DNA of 64,000 bases from Corallochytrium limacisporum (taxonomy: Eukaryota; Opisthokonta), in contig PDIP01000259.1 of assembly GCA_002811645.1 (NCBI GenBank), positions 1-64,000 on the forward strand. The letters run 5' to 3'. Shown here piece by piece: positions 39,933-49,092 of this stretch. Position 1 is the first letter of the stretch, and each line of letters begins with the position of its first letter. The position numbers were made by a program, and so were the translations under genes. Under the pieces are notes generated by a model, which made no database searches, was not told where the DNA came from, and was given only the letters and a program-made list of their open reading frames with translations.

Positions 39933-40313
39933 ATGGCGTTAAGGTGGGTTCCTCCGCTGTCTCTGCGTCGCGGGTCTGGGCAGGCAGCATCATCAGCAGC
40001 AGTCCGGGCAGAGCCACTCTTGCCAACACCCCGGAGGGCACCCCCAACCGCTGAACACCTGGCTTCCCCTCACTCTACAGCTCTTACCCTCCGCGACATA
40101 TCCAATATCCTTAGTTTGGTCCTCCCACTTTGCTCGGAAATTGTAAAAAATCATCGCCCGCTGGCTGCCTGGCTGGCCGCTGGCCCTGCACGGCGAGGCT
40201 ACATCACCCCCCGCTGGTGCGCTCGCTATCAGGGAGCAAACCTGCCGCGCTCCCCCTCCCCCCAACAACACACATCGCTTAGCGGTCCGGCCGGTCGAGT
40301 CAATTCCCTCTAA
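39933..40313 (+). CDS. possible small protein with mitochondrial-type N-terminus
   Basis: An ATG-initiated frame of 126 residues beginning MALRWVPPLSLRRGSGQAAS. It is basic, hydroxylated and free of acidic residues, like a mitochondrial presequence. A catataag box is about 55 nt upstream, and the start context (caATGGcg) is good. The rest is Pro/Ala/Arg-rich with one hydrophobic segment (NILSLVLPL) and matches nothing I recognise. It may be spurious or one exon of a spliced gene. Confidence 0.22.
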   Translation: MALRWVPPLSLRRGSGQAASSAAVRAEPLLPTPRRAPPTAEHLASPHSTALTLRDISNILSLVLPLCSEIVKNHRPLAAWLAAGPARRGYITPRWCARYQGANLPRSPSPQQHTSLSGPAGRVNSL

Positions 40314-40948
40314 TTGAAATCGAAGAAACTTGTAAATCAGTTCATTCAATACTAACAATGGGCACCAAACATTCCAATCACAGTTTTAATCGGAGAATAC
40401 GGCAACTCGTAGCAATGGTCCCCTGGTACTTAATATATTGGAAATGTCATGAGAAGTTGGGAAATATGAGTACAACCAGTATTGCAACCGCTAGAGTGGC
40501 TAATCCTTTTCTCACGCTGCTTGGGGCCCAACTGCCCGTCATTCCCCGTACTGAATATACCGCGCGCCTGTGCCTACCAAGCTCCTTCGTGTTCTCAGTG
40601 CGCAGTCGAAGGCGATGGATGTGGCGTTTTGGGGTCTGAAGTGGCTGCCGACTGGAGATGGCGACCGCACCTGCCGTTGTGTATGCAAATCACCGGTATC
40701 CCTTCATCCCCATCCGCGCGTCTGGACCTCAAAGATAGATTGAGTTGGATGGAATGATGACCCTTTTAGGATGCTCAGACTGTGGCAGCGGATGGCATCG
40801 TGATACACCGGGAATTTTTCGAAACGTGTGGGTGCGAATATTTTGCGAACTTGAGCAGATGACTTCTTGCTCATCATACATATACGCGTGCGCTTCATTG
40901 GATGTGCAACTCCTCTCATAGTGTTTCTCGTGGGTGCGGAGAGATTTG

Positions 40949-40955
40949 TATAAAG
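40949..40955 (+). promoter_or_regulatory. TATA box, probable promoter of the homogentisate dioxygenase gene
   Basis: TATAAAG, 485 nt upstream of the ATG. The distance is explained if the candidate 5'-UTR intron (41096-41408) is removed. There is no ATG between 40960 and the donor, consistent with a leader. Confidence 0.35.
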
Positions 40956-41095
40956 GTCAGTGGGCTGCCGCATACCGGATTATAACCGGAGGAGTGGAAT
41001 CAAAGCTTGCGGAAACTGCAGAAAGCAAGTGATACACTTCCAAGGAGGAAGTCCACTGTGGGAGAGGTTTGGAGTCGGCAGCGGCGGGTTCAGGG

Positions 41096-41408
41096 GTGAG
41101 TGGGGCCTAAGGCTACGGTTGTGTGTTGTGTGTAATAACCAATGCTTCGTACCCGTCCCTATCTGCTGATGGGCAAGAAAATTATGAATTTGGGGGGGGG
41201 ATTGTCTGGGCGACGATGTGGTTTTTGTCGAAGTCCAGCTGGTATTGTTGGCGTTGCGTTTGCTGATGGCTCCCACACTTTACTTCAGTTCGCTACGCAC
41301 ATTCGTATAGGTGTTTGATGTGCACAGGTACTCGTGGCCTAAGCATTTCTATCTGAAGGCACTACAACAGCCGATACTTGAGTTCCTGTGTTGATCTGTG
41401 AACACCAG
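41096..41408 (+). other. candidate 5'-UTR intron of HGD
   Basis: A GTGAGT donor at 41096-41101 and a possible acceptor aacaccag ending at 41408, 25 nt before the ATG. An alternative acceptor ends at 41426. The acceptor lacks a strong pyrimidine tract, so the boundary is uncertain. Confidence 0.35.
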
Positions 41409-41433
41409 AACGAAAACTCAAGGTAGAATCACC

Positions 41434-42792
41434 ATGACAAAGTCCAATCTGTCCGGTATTGTAGAGGAGGATGGCCTGAAGTACATTCCTGGTCATGGCA
41501 ACATGTGTGCCTCCGAGGCAGTAGACGGTGCGCTGCCGATCGGCATGAACAGTCCACAGGTCTGCCCCTACGGTCTGTACGCTGAGCAACTGAGCGGCAC
41601 AGCGTTTACTGCCCCCCGGGTCGTGAACAAGCGCACCTGGCTCTATCGGATCCTTCCCAGTGTCAGCCATAAACCCTTCACCGCGGTTGAGGGCAGCCAC
41701 GTTACCCACGACTGGGAGTCATGGAAACCTAACCCAAACCAGATGCGCTGGAAGCCATTTGATCATCCAGCAGACGGAGAGACCAAGGACTTCGTCGAAG
41801 GTCTGTACACTGTGGCCGGTGCCGGTGACCCCAAGGTCAGGCACGGCTGTGTGATCCACATCTTCAGTTGCAACACTGGCATGTCGGGGCGGGACCGAGC
41901 CTTCTGCAACGCGGACGGCCACTTCCTGATCGTGCCGCAGTCCCGCAAGCTAGAGATCATCACAGAGATGGGCAAGCTTGTGGTCAAACCGAATGAGATT
42001 TGTGTGATTCCCAGGGGTATTCGCTTTGCTGTGGATGTAGACGGACCTGCCCGAGGCTACATCCTCGAAGTCTTTGGTAGTGACTTCCGCATTCCTGATC
42101 TTGGACCTATCGGTGCAAACGGTCTAGCTAATCCCCAGGACTTTCTGAACCCTACAGCGTGGTATGAAGACCGCGAGTGCACTTTCACAGTCATGCATAA
42201 ATATCAGGGCCAATTGTTTGCGGCCGAGCAAGGCTTCAGTCCGTTCAATGTTGTCGCCTGGCGCGGTAACTACACTCCCTACAAGTACGACTTGAGCCGT
42301 TTCAACGCCATGAACTCGGTAACCTTCGACCATGCGGATCCCTCGATTTTCACCGTCCTGACCGCGCCGTCCCTGGAGCCTGGCACTGCCGTCGCTGATT
42401 TTGTCATCTTTCCGCCGCGCTGGGGCGTGGCCAACGACACCTTCCGCCCCCCTTATTTCCATCGCAATGCAATGAGCGAGTTCATGGGACTGATTCTCGG
42501 TGAATACGAGGCCAAGAAGGACGGCTTCTTGCCTGGTGGTGGATCTTTGCATTCGATGATGACCCCACATGGACCAGATGTCAAAACCTTTGAGGGGGCA
42601 AGTCGCGCAGATCTTAAACCGGAACGGGTTGCCGAGGGTACCCAGGCATTCATGTTCGAGTCCTCACTGGGCCTGGCCCTAACCAAGTGGGGCGAAGAAA
42701 CTTGCCATAAGGTCGACCCGAAGTACTACGAGGTTTGGCAGGGTATGAAGAAGTATTTTGACCCCACGAAGCGTGACATGAAGCTGCCCTAA
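41434..42792 (+). CDS. HGD: Homogentisate 1,2-dioxygenase
   Basis: A 452-residue Fe(II) dioxygenase that opens the ring of homogentisate to maleylacetoacetate in tyrosine and phenylalanine breakdown. Conservation runs from [19 protein letters not shown] near the N-terminus to the end. The iron site is intact: His and Glu in [16 protein letters not shown] and the second His in MTPHGPD, separated by [10 protein letters not shown]. The start at 41434 (accATGa) matches the conserved N-terminus (MTKSNLSG). The frame extends upstream to 41398, but those residues are unlikely to be translated if the 5'-UTR intron is real. The length equals animal and fungal enzymes (about 445). It converges on the paladin-like gene 146 bp downstream. 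Confidence 0.97.
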   Translation: MTKSNLSGIVEEDGLKYIPGHGNMCASEAVDGALPIGMNSPQVCPYGLYAEQLSGTAFTAPRVVNKRTWLYRILPSVSHKPFTAVEGSHVTHDWESWKPNPNQMRWKPFDHPADGETKDFVEGLYTVAGAGDPKVRHGCVIHIFSCNTGMSGRDRAFCNADGHFLIVPQSRKLEIITEMGKLVVKPNEICVIPRGIRFAVDVDGPARGYILEVFGSDFRIPDLGPIGANGLANPQDFLNPTAWYEDRECTFTVMHKYQGQLFAAEQGFSPFNVVAWRGNYTPYKYDLSRFNAMNSVTFDHADPSIFTVLTAPSLEPGTAVADFVIFPPRWGVANDTFRPPYFHRNAMSEFMGLILGEYEAKKDGFLPGGGSLHSMMTPHGPDVKTFEGASRADLKPERVAEGTQAFMFESSLGLALTKWGEETCHKVDPKYYEVWQGMKKYFDPTKRDMKLP

Positions 42793-42938
42793 AGTGTTCG
42801 AGGTCCTGGGGCTCGATGGTCTCGTGTCGGCCTCGAAATTCAACATTGCTTTCTTGGCTCTACTTCCTTATGAAGAACAACCCAATCTTTTAACAAGTTT
42901 ACAATATAGTGTAGTGTACAGTCATGCTAAATTTGGTT

Positions 42939-44798
42939 TCAGTCCAGAGTTGGCCGCTTAATTAAGCGCCTGAGTTCCCATCGGTTGCGCATCCACTCGC
43001 TGAATGAGCGACCACGGATGATCCGTTCCTCACTACGCAAATACGCGTGGTAGACCATGAGCCACCAGTAGCGTTCTAGGTAATTGATGCCACGTATATA
43101 CCATTCTTTGGCCGGCATCTGCTGGTTCCAAAGGGTCTCCTTGATCTCACGTTCTTCCGGAACTTCTTGCGTGAGTGCATCAAACTCCCAATTGTTGCCG
43201 TAGTCGGCATCTTCTAATCCGCTGTCCACTGATGCAGTATTTTCTACCATCTCCGAGGCTAGTTTGGCTAGATGGTGCTCCTGTTCATGCCTCTCCGCAA
43301 GGATGCCTTTGATTTTGCACTCAAGAATGGCCAGGCGGAGGTTCTGCATTTGTGCGCACTGATCGATGGCTTCGTCAACATCATCTTTGATCTCCGTGCC
43401 CTGTACAAGGTGATCCACCAAAGCGGTGATTGTTGCATAATTGCCATCTGCGAGTCTTTGAAGTTCCGCTTCGGTCATGGTGTCGTCTGCAAGCCTGACG
43501 AGCTCCTGGTACTGTTTTTGCACTTCTTGATTCCGTTTCTTCATAGCCTGCGCCGTGGTGGTTGAACCCTTCGGACGGCCCCGTCGCGACTTGGACTGTC
43601 CCAGTGTCGATGGCTGTGTGCGATACTCATCAATGACTTCATGTTCTCTTGAACGACTGCGGGGTTCAGTGCTATTGACGGCCTCCTTCTGTCCCGAGCC
43701 AGCCGTGAACTTCTCAGATGCCGTCTCTTGCACACCCCCCGGGAGAGAGGCTAATTTTTCCTGCGCTTTCAGATACAGATATCCGCAAACCATGGCCGTT
43801 GTGGTTCTTCCACGACCCATCTGGCAGTTAAAGACGAATATTGACTTGCGGGTTGCCTTCATGAATACATCTGTGAGGCTATCAAAGGCAGCAGCGTCCG
43901 GTCCGGACTCGTCAGTGATTGGAATACGAAAATATCGAATGGGTTTTCCTTGCATACGAAGCCCGTAGAAGATCTCCCGCACCGTCTTGAAGGCGTCCGG
44001 ACTGACGACTTCCTCCATTTCCTGGTTGGTCATATCTTCCACCTGATGAATATACTTGAATACATTACCATTGCGAATAGCAGCTGCAACAAGGTCGCCC
44101 CGCAGTCGTGATTCAAGCCTTTCCAAATCAAAGCCTTCAATACCAATCAAATGATCCAAGTTGATATTTAGTGTGTCCGGATCCCGCGGACTGAATGGGC
44201 GACCGTTTACATAGCAAATAGGTTCTTCTCGAAGGTTAATCCACATGATTTGTTCGGCTTTGCTGACCTGCATGATCCTGTCTACAACATGCGCGATACC
44301 AGCATCTGTGGGCTGTGCACATCCCCAGATACGGTTCTGCAGGAGTGATAAATGTCGCAGATTTGGGGCATCCTTTTTGGTATCTTTTCCAGTAATCTTG
44401 TGTATGCCACTGAAATGATCAAATTTCATCAGCTGGTTGAACAGAGCAGGCTCTGAACGATAAATGTCCACCTGCAAATAAACTCCCGATCCCGGTTCCA
44501 CGCTAAAGTCTGTCTTATAGAGAGTGCCATGGGCCTGACTAGCATCCTTCATAGCACGCTCGAGCCTGCCTGTAATTCTTGGCAGGAATGTCCTTTCCAG
44601 AAATGTCTGTGCTGATGAGATATCGATGTCCCAGTACATCATACAGGGTCTATCATGTGTACGTGAGTGTAAAGCTGGGTGGTCCTCGCAAAGTTTTGGT
44701 GGCGCAGTGCGTTTTGGGTAGCTATAGCTCCTTTTCAGGCTCCAGGTAGCTCTATGGGCCAAGCTCAGCTGGCTACCTTTGTGCCACCTTGCCAGCAT
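42939..44798 (-). CDS. Paladin-like cysteine phosphatase, single active-site domain
   Basis: A 619-residue protein of the paladin/inositol-hexakisphosphate-type phosphatase family. The characteristic blocks appear in order: WGCAQPTDAGIAHVVDRI, MWINLREEPICYVNGRPFS, a helical stretch ending VKYIH-like, YFRIPITDESGPDAAAFD with the candidate general-acid Asp, and the P-loop NCQMGRGRTTTAM (Cys at about residue 325, CX5R intact). The C-terminal WWLMVYHAYLRSEER...SFSEWM resembles the end of paladins. Known paladins carry two or three such modules (about 850-1250 residues); only one CX5R occurs here. The N-terminal 35 residues are rich in Arg, Ser and Lys without acidic residues and could be a mitochondrial presequence. 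Human paladin has weak or no demonstrated activity; the substrate here is unknown. Confidence 0.8.
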   Translation of the reverse strand: MLARWHKGSQLSLAHRATWSLKRSYSYPKRTAPPKLCEDHPALHSRTHDRPCMMYWDIDISSAQTFLERTFLPRITGRLERAMKDASQAHGTLYKTDFSVEPGSGVYLQVDIYRSEPALFNQLMKFDHFSGIHKITGKDTKKDAPNLRHLSLLQNRIWGCAQPTDAGIAHVVDRIMQVSKAEQIMWINLREEPICYVNGRPFSPRDPDTLNINLDHLIGIEGFDLERLESRLRGDLVAAAIRNGNVFKYIHQVEDMTNQEMEEVVSPDAFKTVREIFYGLRMQGKPIRYFRIPITDESGPDAAAFDSLTDVFMKATRKSIFVFNCQMGRGRTTTAMVCGYLYLKAQEKLASLPGGVQETASEKFTAGSGQKEAVNSTEPRSRSREHEVIDEYRTQPSTLGQSKSRRGRPKGSTTTAQAMKKRNQEVQKQYQELVRLADDTMTEAELQRLADGNYATITALVDHLVQGTEIKDDVDEAIDQCAQMQNLRLAILECKIKGILAERHEQEHHLAKLASEMVENTASVDSGLEDADYGNNWEFDALTQEVPEEREIKETLWNQQMPAKEWYIRGINYLERYWWLMVYHAYLRSEERIIRGRSFSEWMRNRWELRRLIKRPTLD

Positions 44799-44886
44799 TC
44801 TTCAGTTTCGCTGGTCTTGCCTTCGGTCTAAACTTCCATGTCAACTGTGTCTTTTACAACTAGCAACGTGATCACACGAAAAGGAA

Positions 44887-44894
44887 TTAAAATA
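44887..44894 (-). promoter_or_regulatory. TATA-like box of the paladin-like gene
   Basis: TATTTTAA preceded by CG in the gene sense, 96 nt upstream of the ATG. The spacing matches the two histone genes. Confidence 0.4.
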
Positions 44895-45489
44895 CGAACA
44901 ATGGTTATCTACCAATTTTCCTACTTGTTGGAGTATCCAGGTTCCGATGTCATAGCTTCAAGTACCCCAAGTCACTTGAGACCCGCACAGGAGACTTGCG
45001 GAAGTGGGTAGGTCACCGCAATAGTTTGTGGTTAATGAGCCTGCCAATGCCTAAGGAATTCCCAGCCCAAACAAACAGGAAGAAAAAGAACCTAACCCTC
45101 ACCCCTCCGTCTATTTTGCAGTTTCGAACTCGTCGACGTCCCGGTTGTTTGGGTATGAAGAAGTGGTTTCGTTTTTGCACGAAGTGGGTTTCTACGATTT
45201 CTTGATTGATTATGCAATCCAGTCATTTTTCTTGCTCTATCACGTATGGACGGTCCAGCGACTTTGATTATGAGCTGAACCATTTTTAGTATGGGAAAGC
45301 GCCCGCTTTGATTCTGTCGGTGGAATACACCCGGCGAGGTCAAGGCGCGAAATGTTCGGATGGTTAAGATGGGGTGCTTGTCTTAGCGGGACTGTGGTGT
45401 AGGGGCCACCGTAGTGCGTGTATACCAAGGCCCTAGGTTCGGTTTACCCTAGTATGCATTCACCGAACACATCGCTGACACAACTGGGG

Positions 45490-45497
45490 TATTTAGA
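45490..45497 (+). promoter_or_regulatory. TATA-like box of TIPIN
   Basis: TATTTAGA preceded by GGGG, 85 nt upstream of the TIPIN ATG. Confidence 0.4.
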
Positions 45498-45574
45498 CCT
45501 TAACCTGCAAAAAGTTGACACATTTTAATTCATGCTTATATAATTTTGTAAAATCGAAAGAAGACATATACGCG

Positions 45575-46759
45575 ATGCCAGGCATGACGACGGCACAGTC
45601 ATTGGCAACTACGCTTGGTATTCAGTTCGACGACGATGAGTTGGAGGCTGAAACCGCTCCCGAGCACCACGAATTACCAACAGAGCAGGAAAGAAACACT
45701 GAAAGTAACCAGGAAAATGAAAATGATGAGAACATTGAATTGATCCGTGCCGAAGACGCAAACAAGGAGGACGAAGCGAAACCAGTATTCAAGAAACTGC
45801 GTCGACCAACTCCGAAGATCGATCTGGATATGCTCGAAAGTAGCAACGGCATCCCATTGCTTTTGAAGACCATGGAAAAGGAAAAGTTTGGAGGACAGGG
45901 CTATGAGAGGAAGGATCTTTCAAAACTTATGGGTATCTATCAGGCATGGGCTGACAATTTGCAACCACGCTTCACATTCGCCAGTTCGATTGGAGCAATT
46001 TATAAAATTGGCCTAACTGCAAATGGACGGTCTGCAATGCAACAGATGCGGTACACCTATGAACAAGATGGTAAATTAGAGGGCAACATGGTACAGCAAC
46101 TAGAAGGTAATGCGAAGGAGGACGCCGTGCGCGCCTCTGAAGTCATGGACGAGGGCGATGACTTCGGTGCCTGGGGCACAGGCGGCGATGAAGTCGAACG
46201 GCAAACACCAAAAGTGAACCCTGTTCAGGAGGATACCAGGCGCTTGCAACACTTGGAGACTCTTGCTGATGACATGATCACGATGTCAGAGAAGATTGAA
46301 CGAAACCGGTTGCGTGCTATGGCCAAAAAGCGGCAAGCCGCGCAGGCACGGGCCATAAAGGCCGCGGAAGAGGAAATGCGCCGTGCCCAGGCTGCAACTC
46401 AGAATCAGGAAGCAGAAATGGATGTTGATGAAGGTGATCTTGCTGAAATGTGGGCAATTGCAGATGAGCAGGCTGGAGCTGCTTGCACTACAGAAATAAT
46501 TGAGCCCACCAAGGCGACAACAAGCACATGTGAAGCTGTGTCGGAGGGAAACGAAGCGCCTGTTCCACGGGCCGCTGAGCCAGCAAAGATGGAGTCGGTA
46601 GCACAAGAAACCAGAGCAGAGCCTGTGAGAAATGTAACACCTACTATCGAAATCCCGGTTGAAGTTTCTAAGGAAGCAATGGACACAAATACGAACGAAG
46701 GCGAGAACACGGATCCCAACACCATCGCTGTAGCCATGGACGCTGTGTCTGTAGAATAG
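45575..46759 (+). CDS. TIPIN: TIPIN/Csm3/Swi3 fork-protection protein
   Basis: A 394-residue homologue of TIPIN, which pairs with Timeless to stabilise stalled replication forks and support checkpoint signalling. An acidic N-terminus is followed by the Swi3 domain (about 72-155): RRPTPKIDLDMLESSNGIP, LKTMEKEKFGGQGYE and DLSKLMGIYQAWADNLQPR match the family's 'PKLDaerL..eRGLP.L...f.k.kFkGKGhE..DL..l...ye.WahrLfPk' pattern. Further on, MSEKIERNRLRAMAKKRQA matches the 'RIERNKQLALERRQAK' segment. The tail is acidic and Thr/Glu-rich. The open frame starts at a TTG; the first ATG is 45575. Human TIPIN is 301 residues. Confidence 0.85.
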   Translation: MPGMTTAQSLATTLGIQFDDDELEAETAPEHHELPTEQERNTESNQENENDENIELIRAEDANKEDEAKPVFKKLRRPTPKIDLDMLESSNGIPLLLKTMEKEKFGGQGYERKDLSKLMGIYQAWADNLQPRFTFASSIGAIYKIGLTANGRSAMQQMRYTYEQDGKLEGNMVQQLEGNAKEDAVRASEVMDEGDDFGAWGTGGDEVERQTPKVNPVQEDTRRLQHLETLADDMITMSEKIERNRLRAMAKKRQAAQARAIKAAEEEMRRAQAATQNQEAEMDVDEGDLAEMWAIADEQAGAACTTEIIEPTKATTSTCEAVSEGNEAPVPRAAEPAKMESVAQETRAEPVRNVTPTIEIPVEVSKEAMDTNTNEGENTDPNTIAVAMDAVSVE

Positions 46760-47264
46760 AAAAGACTTATCACAAATTTTACATACCCTCATTCATCCAA
46801 TATATTTCTCATAAAAGAATTGCAATCCATGAAATGATATTTTTTACCTCTCCTTTGTTTACTGGAATTGGCTTGCGAATCCATTTTTATATTTATACGG
46901 ACGGCTTTAAAATAAATGGGCCCCCTTTAACCGGTTCCTTACACAGCCACGCAGCTCCAGGGGCCTCTCCCTCTCCTTTGGGACCAACGCGAGACCCGCG
47001 TGGATTTCTGGCTGACCCGTGGGCGAAGTCGCGCCTCTACGGGCCAGCTTGAAGGCAGTGTTGTCGTCCAACTGGTAGCCTTTCCACAAGGGGGTACAAT
47101 TATGTCTGCCAACCCATGTGATTTTGTTTGGCGCTGGAAGGGTATTTATTGGTACTTATGGTCTGAGACTCACTGGGTACAAAATGGTTTTGAATCATGG
47201 CACCGTTCGAGCAAACAGGAATTTCTGAATTTGCGTGTACACGCAGAAAGTGCAGTAATCAGCC
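46760..47264. other. intergenic TIPIN / PES1
   Basis: A 505-bp gap holding the TIPIN 3' end and the pescadillo promoter. An AT-rich stretch with tatttatac lies near 46886-46898. TATTTATT at 47143-47150 is 122 nt before the PES1 ATG. No gene is present. Confidence 0.5.
47143..47150 (+). promoter_or_regulatory. TATA-like box of PES1
   Basis: TATTTATT preceded by GG, 122 nt upstream of the ATG. Confidence 0.35.
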
Positions 47265-49013
47265 ATGACGAAGTTACAGAAGAAGAAAACAGGAAAGGCC
47301 ACCGGCTACATCAGCCGGAATCAGGCCCTGAAGAAGCTGCAAGTTAGTTTGCCCGATTTTCGCCGCCTATGTATCTTGAAGGGAATCTATCCCCGGGAAC
47401 CTAAGAACAAGAAGAAGGTCACGGGAGGGTCTACAGCTTTGAAAACGTACTACCATGAAAAAGATATTCGGTTCCTTATGCACGAACCGATTCTAGGGAA
47501 GTTTCGAGAATTCAAAGCATTCGTGAAGAAACTGAAAAAAGCGGTTGCCAAACATGAGCATGAGCTCGCAGAGTCCCTAGAGGGTCGTCAGCCCGTCTAC
47601 AAATTGGATCACCTCGTGCGTGAGCGGTACCCTTCCTTCGTGGATGCCATCAAGGACTTGGACGACGCCTTATGTATGATTTTCCTTTTCCGCAAGATGC
47701 CCCAACATGACCACATTGAAGCCAAAGTGGCGAAGGACTGCGAACGTCTTGCTAATGAATTCATGTACTACTGCGTGAGTGCCCGACGTATCCGTAAAGT
47801 GTTCATTTCCATCAAGGGCTACTACTACCAAGCAGATATCAAGGGTGTCCCTGTGACATGGCTGGTGCCGCACTACTTCTCACAGTCAGAGGTGCCGATT
47901 GATGTGGATTTCCGTGTCATGCTTACCTTCCTAGAGTTCCAACGCACCTTGCTGAGCTTTGTGAATTATAGACTTTACAAGGACCAGGGACTGGCGTACC
48001 CGCCTAAGTTTGACGCAGACCGTGTTGATGCGGCTGGTGGTTTCAATGCTATGCAGACCGAGAAACTGGGAAGCGCCTCCCTTGAGACCAAGAAGACCAC
48101 GGTCAAAGTGGCCGCGACAGTGGACGAAAATGACGAGCAGGTTAAAGAAAGCGAAGAACGGGTCAAGCAACTTGAATTTGCCATGAGTCACATCACTGAG
48201 AAGGACGAGAAGGAGGCCACCAAGACCTCTACAACTGGAGCAGACAAAGATGAAGGAGACGACGACGAAGGGTTTGAGGAAATGGAAGGCGACGATGCGG
48301 AAACGTATCGAAAGGCCAAATCCCTGCAAGCCGAAAAGGAGCGGAAGCGAACACTGTTTGAAGGTCTCCGCCTGTACATCAGCCGTGAAGTCCCTCGTGA
48401 ACCTTTTGAGTTTGTTGCTCGCAGCTTTGGAGCTCAGGTTGGCTGGGCTCCCACCGCTGGCGGCCATACGCCTTTCAGTGAGAACGATGGCTCAATCACG
48501 CACCAGATCATTGACCGTCCTGCAATCCTCAACGACCGCCCTGGACGGGCCTACATTCAGCCACAGTGGGTCTTTGACTGTGTAAACACTGGTAAACTGC
48601 TTCCAGTAGAGCAGTACAAACCGGGCGCACTGTTGCCACCGCATCTGAGTCCATTCGTCGAGGAGAGCGCCTTCGAATATGTGCCTCCGGAGCGGCGCGC
48701 TGAACTGGACGATGATCTCCTCCCAACCGAGGAGCGTGAGGCCAAGAAGGCTGCCGAGAAAATCGAGAAAATCGCCAACGCAGAGGACGAGGAGATTACA
48801 GAGCTGCGCAAGAGTATGATGAGCAAGAAGCACCGCCGTCTGTACGATCGCATCATGTACTCCCGCAGCGACAAACAGGCTAAGGCTGAGAAGCTGACGA
48901 AGAAACGTGAGGCTTATGAAGCGAAACAGAAACAAGACGCTCTCGCTGGCAACATGGCCACTAAGCAGAAAGTTGTCAACGCTAGTGGAAAGAAAAGTGC
49001 GAAGAAGAAGTGA
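47265..49013 (+). CDS. PES1: Pescadillo (PES1/Nop7)
   Basis: A 582-residue nucleolar protein of the PeBoW complex, required for processing of 27S/32S pre-rRNA and maturation of the 60S ribosomal subunit. The N-terminus TGYISRNQALKKLQVSLPDFRRLCILKG is near invariant in the family. The domain continues with YYHEKDIRFLMHEPIL, ERYPSFVDAIKDLDDALCM and the VPVTWLVPH strand. An acidic linker (about 320-350) precedes a BRCT domain at about 365-460 with the usual Trp in QPQWVFDCVN. The C-terminus is Lys-rich and coiled. The start is an ATG with good context. The gene converges on the unknown gene at 49093 with 79 bp between stops. Confidence 0.97.
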   Translation: MTKLQKKKTGKATGYISRNQALKKLQVSLPDFRRLCILKGIYPREPKNKKKVTGGSTALKTYYHEKDIRFLMHEPILGKFREFKAFVKKLKKAVAKHEHELAESLEGRQPVYKLDHLVRERYPSFVDAIKDLDDALCMIFLFRKMPQHDHIEAKVAKDCERLANEFMYYCVSARRIRKVFISIKGYYYQADIKGVPVTWLVPHYFSQSEVPIDVDFRVMLTFLEFQRTLLSFVNYRLYKDQGLAYPPKFDADRVDAAGGFNAMQTEKLGSASLETKKTTVKVAATVDENDEQVKESEERVKQLEFAMSHITEKDEKEATKTSTTGADKDEGDDDEGFEEMEGDDAETYRKAKSLQAEKERKRTLFEGLRLYISREVPREPFEFVARSFGAQVGWAPTAGGHTPFSENDGSITHQIIDRPAILNDRPGRAYIQPQWVFDCVNTGKLLPVEQYKPGALLPPHLSPFVEESAFEYVPPERRAELDDDLLPTEEREAKKAAEKIEKIANAEDEEITELRKSMMSKKHRRLYDRIMYSRSDKQAKAEKLTKKREAYEAKQKQDALAGNMATKQKVVNASGKKSAKKK

Positions 49014-49092
49014 AATTGTCACCAACGTATATCATTCAAAGTAGAAATAGAAATGATCTAGTCTTTTTAAAGTATGACACTTGTGCTTCGCC

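Larger units (their letters stand above)
39606..41433. other. divergent intergenic region PEBP / homogentisate dioxygenase
   Basis: A 1.8-kb gap. It holds a weak candidate small gene at 39933-40313 (listed separately) preceded by catataag at about 39880. A TATAAAG box lies at 40949-40955, with a likely 5'-UTR exon and intron of the dioxygenase gene downstream. The remainder shows no recognisable coding sequence. Confidence 0.45.
44799..45574. other. divergent promoter region paladin-like / TIPIN
   Basis: A 776-bp gap without a supported gene. On the minus strand TATTTTAA (44887-44894) begins 96 nt upstream of the paladin-like ATG. On the plus strand TATTTAGA (45490-45497) lies 85 nt upstream of TIPIN. 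The rest is unremarkable. Confidence 0.5.

Noticed and set aside
45361-45440. tRNA-like T-arm (ctagg...cctag with ttcgg loop)
   Set aside because: The loop is too long and the D and anticodon arms cannot be folded. No complete tRNA was found anywhere in the window.
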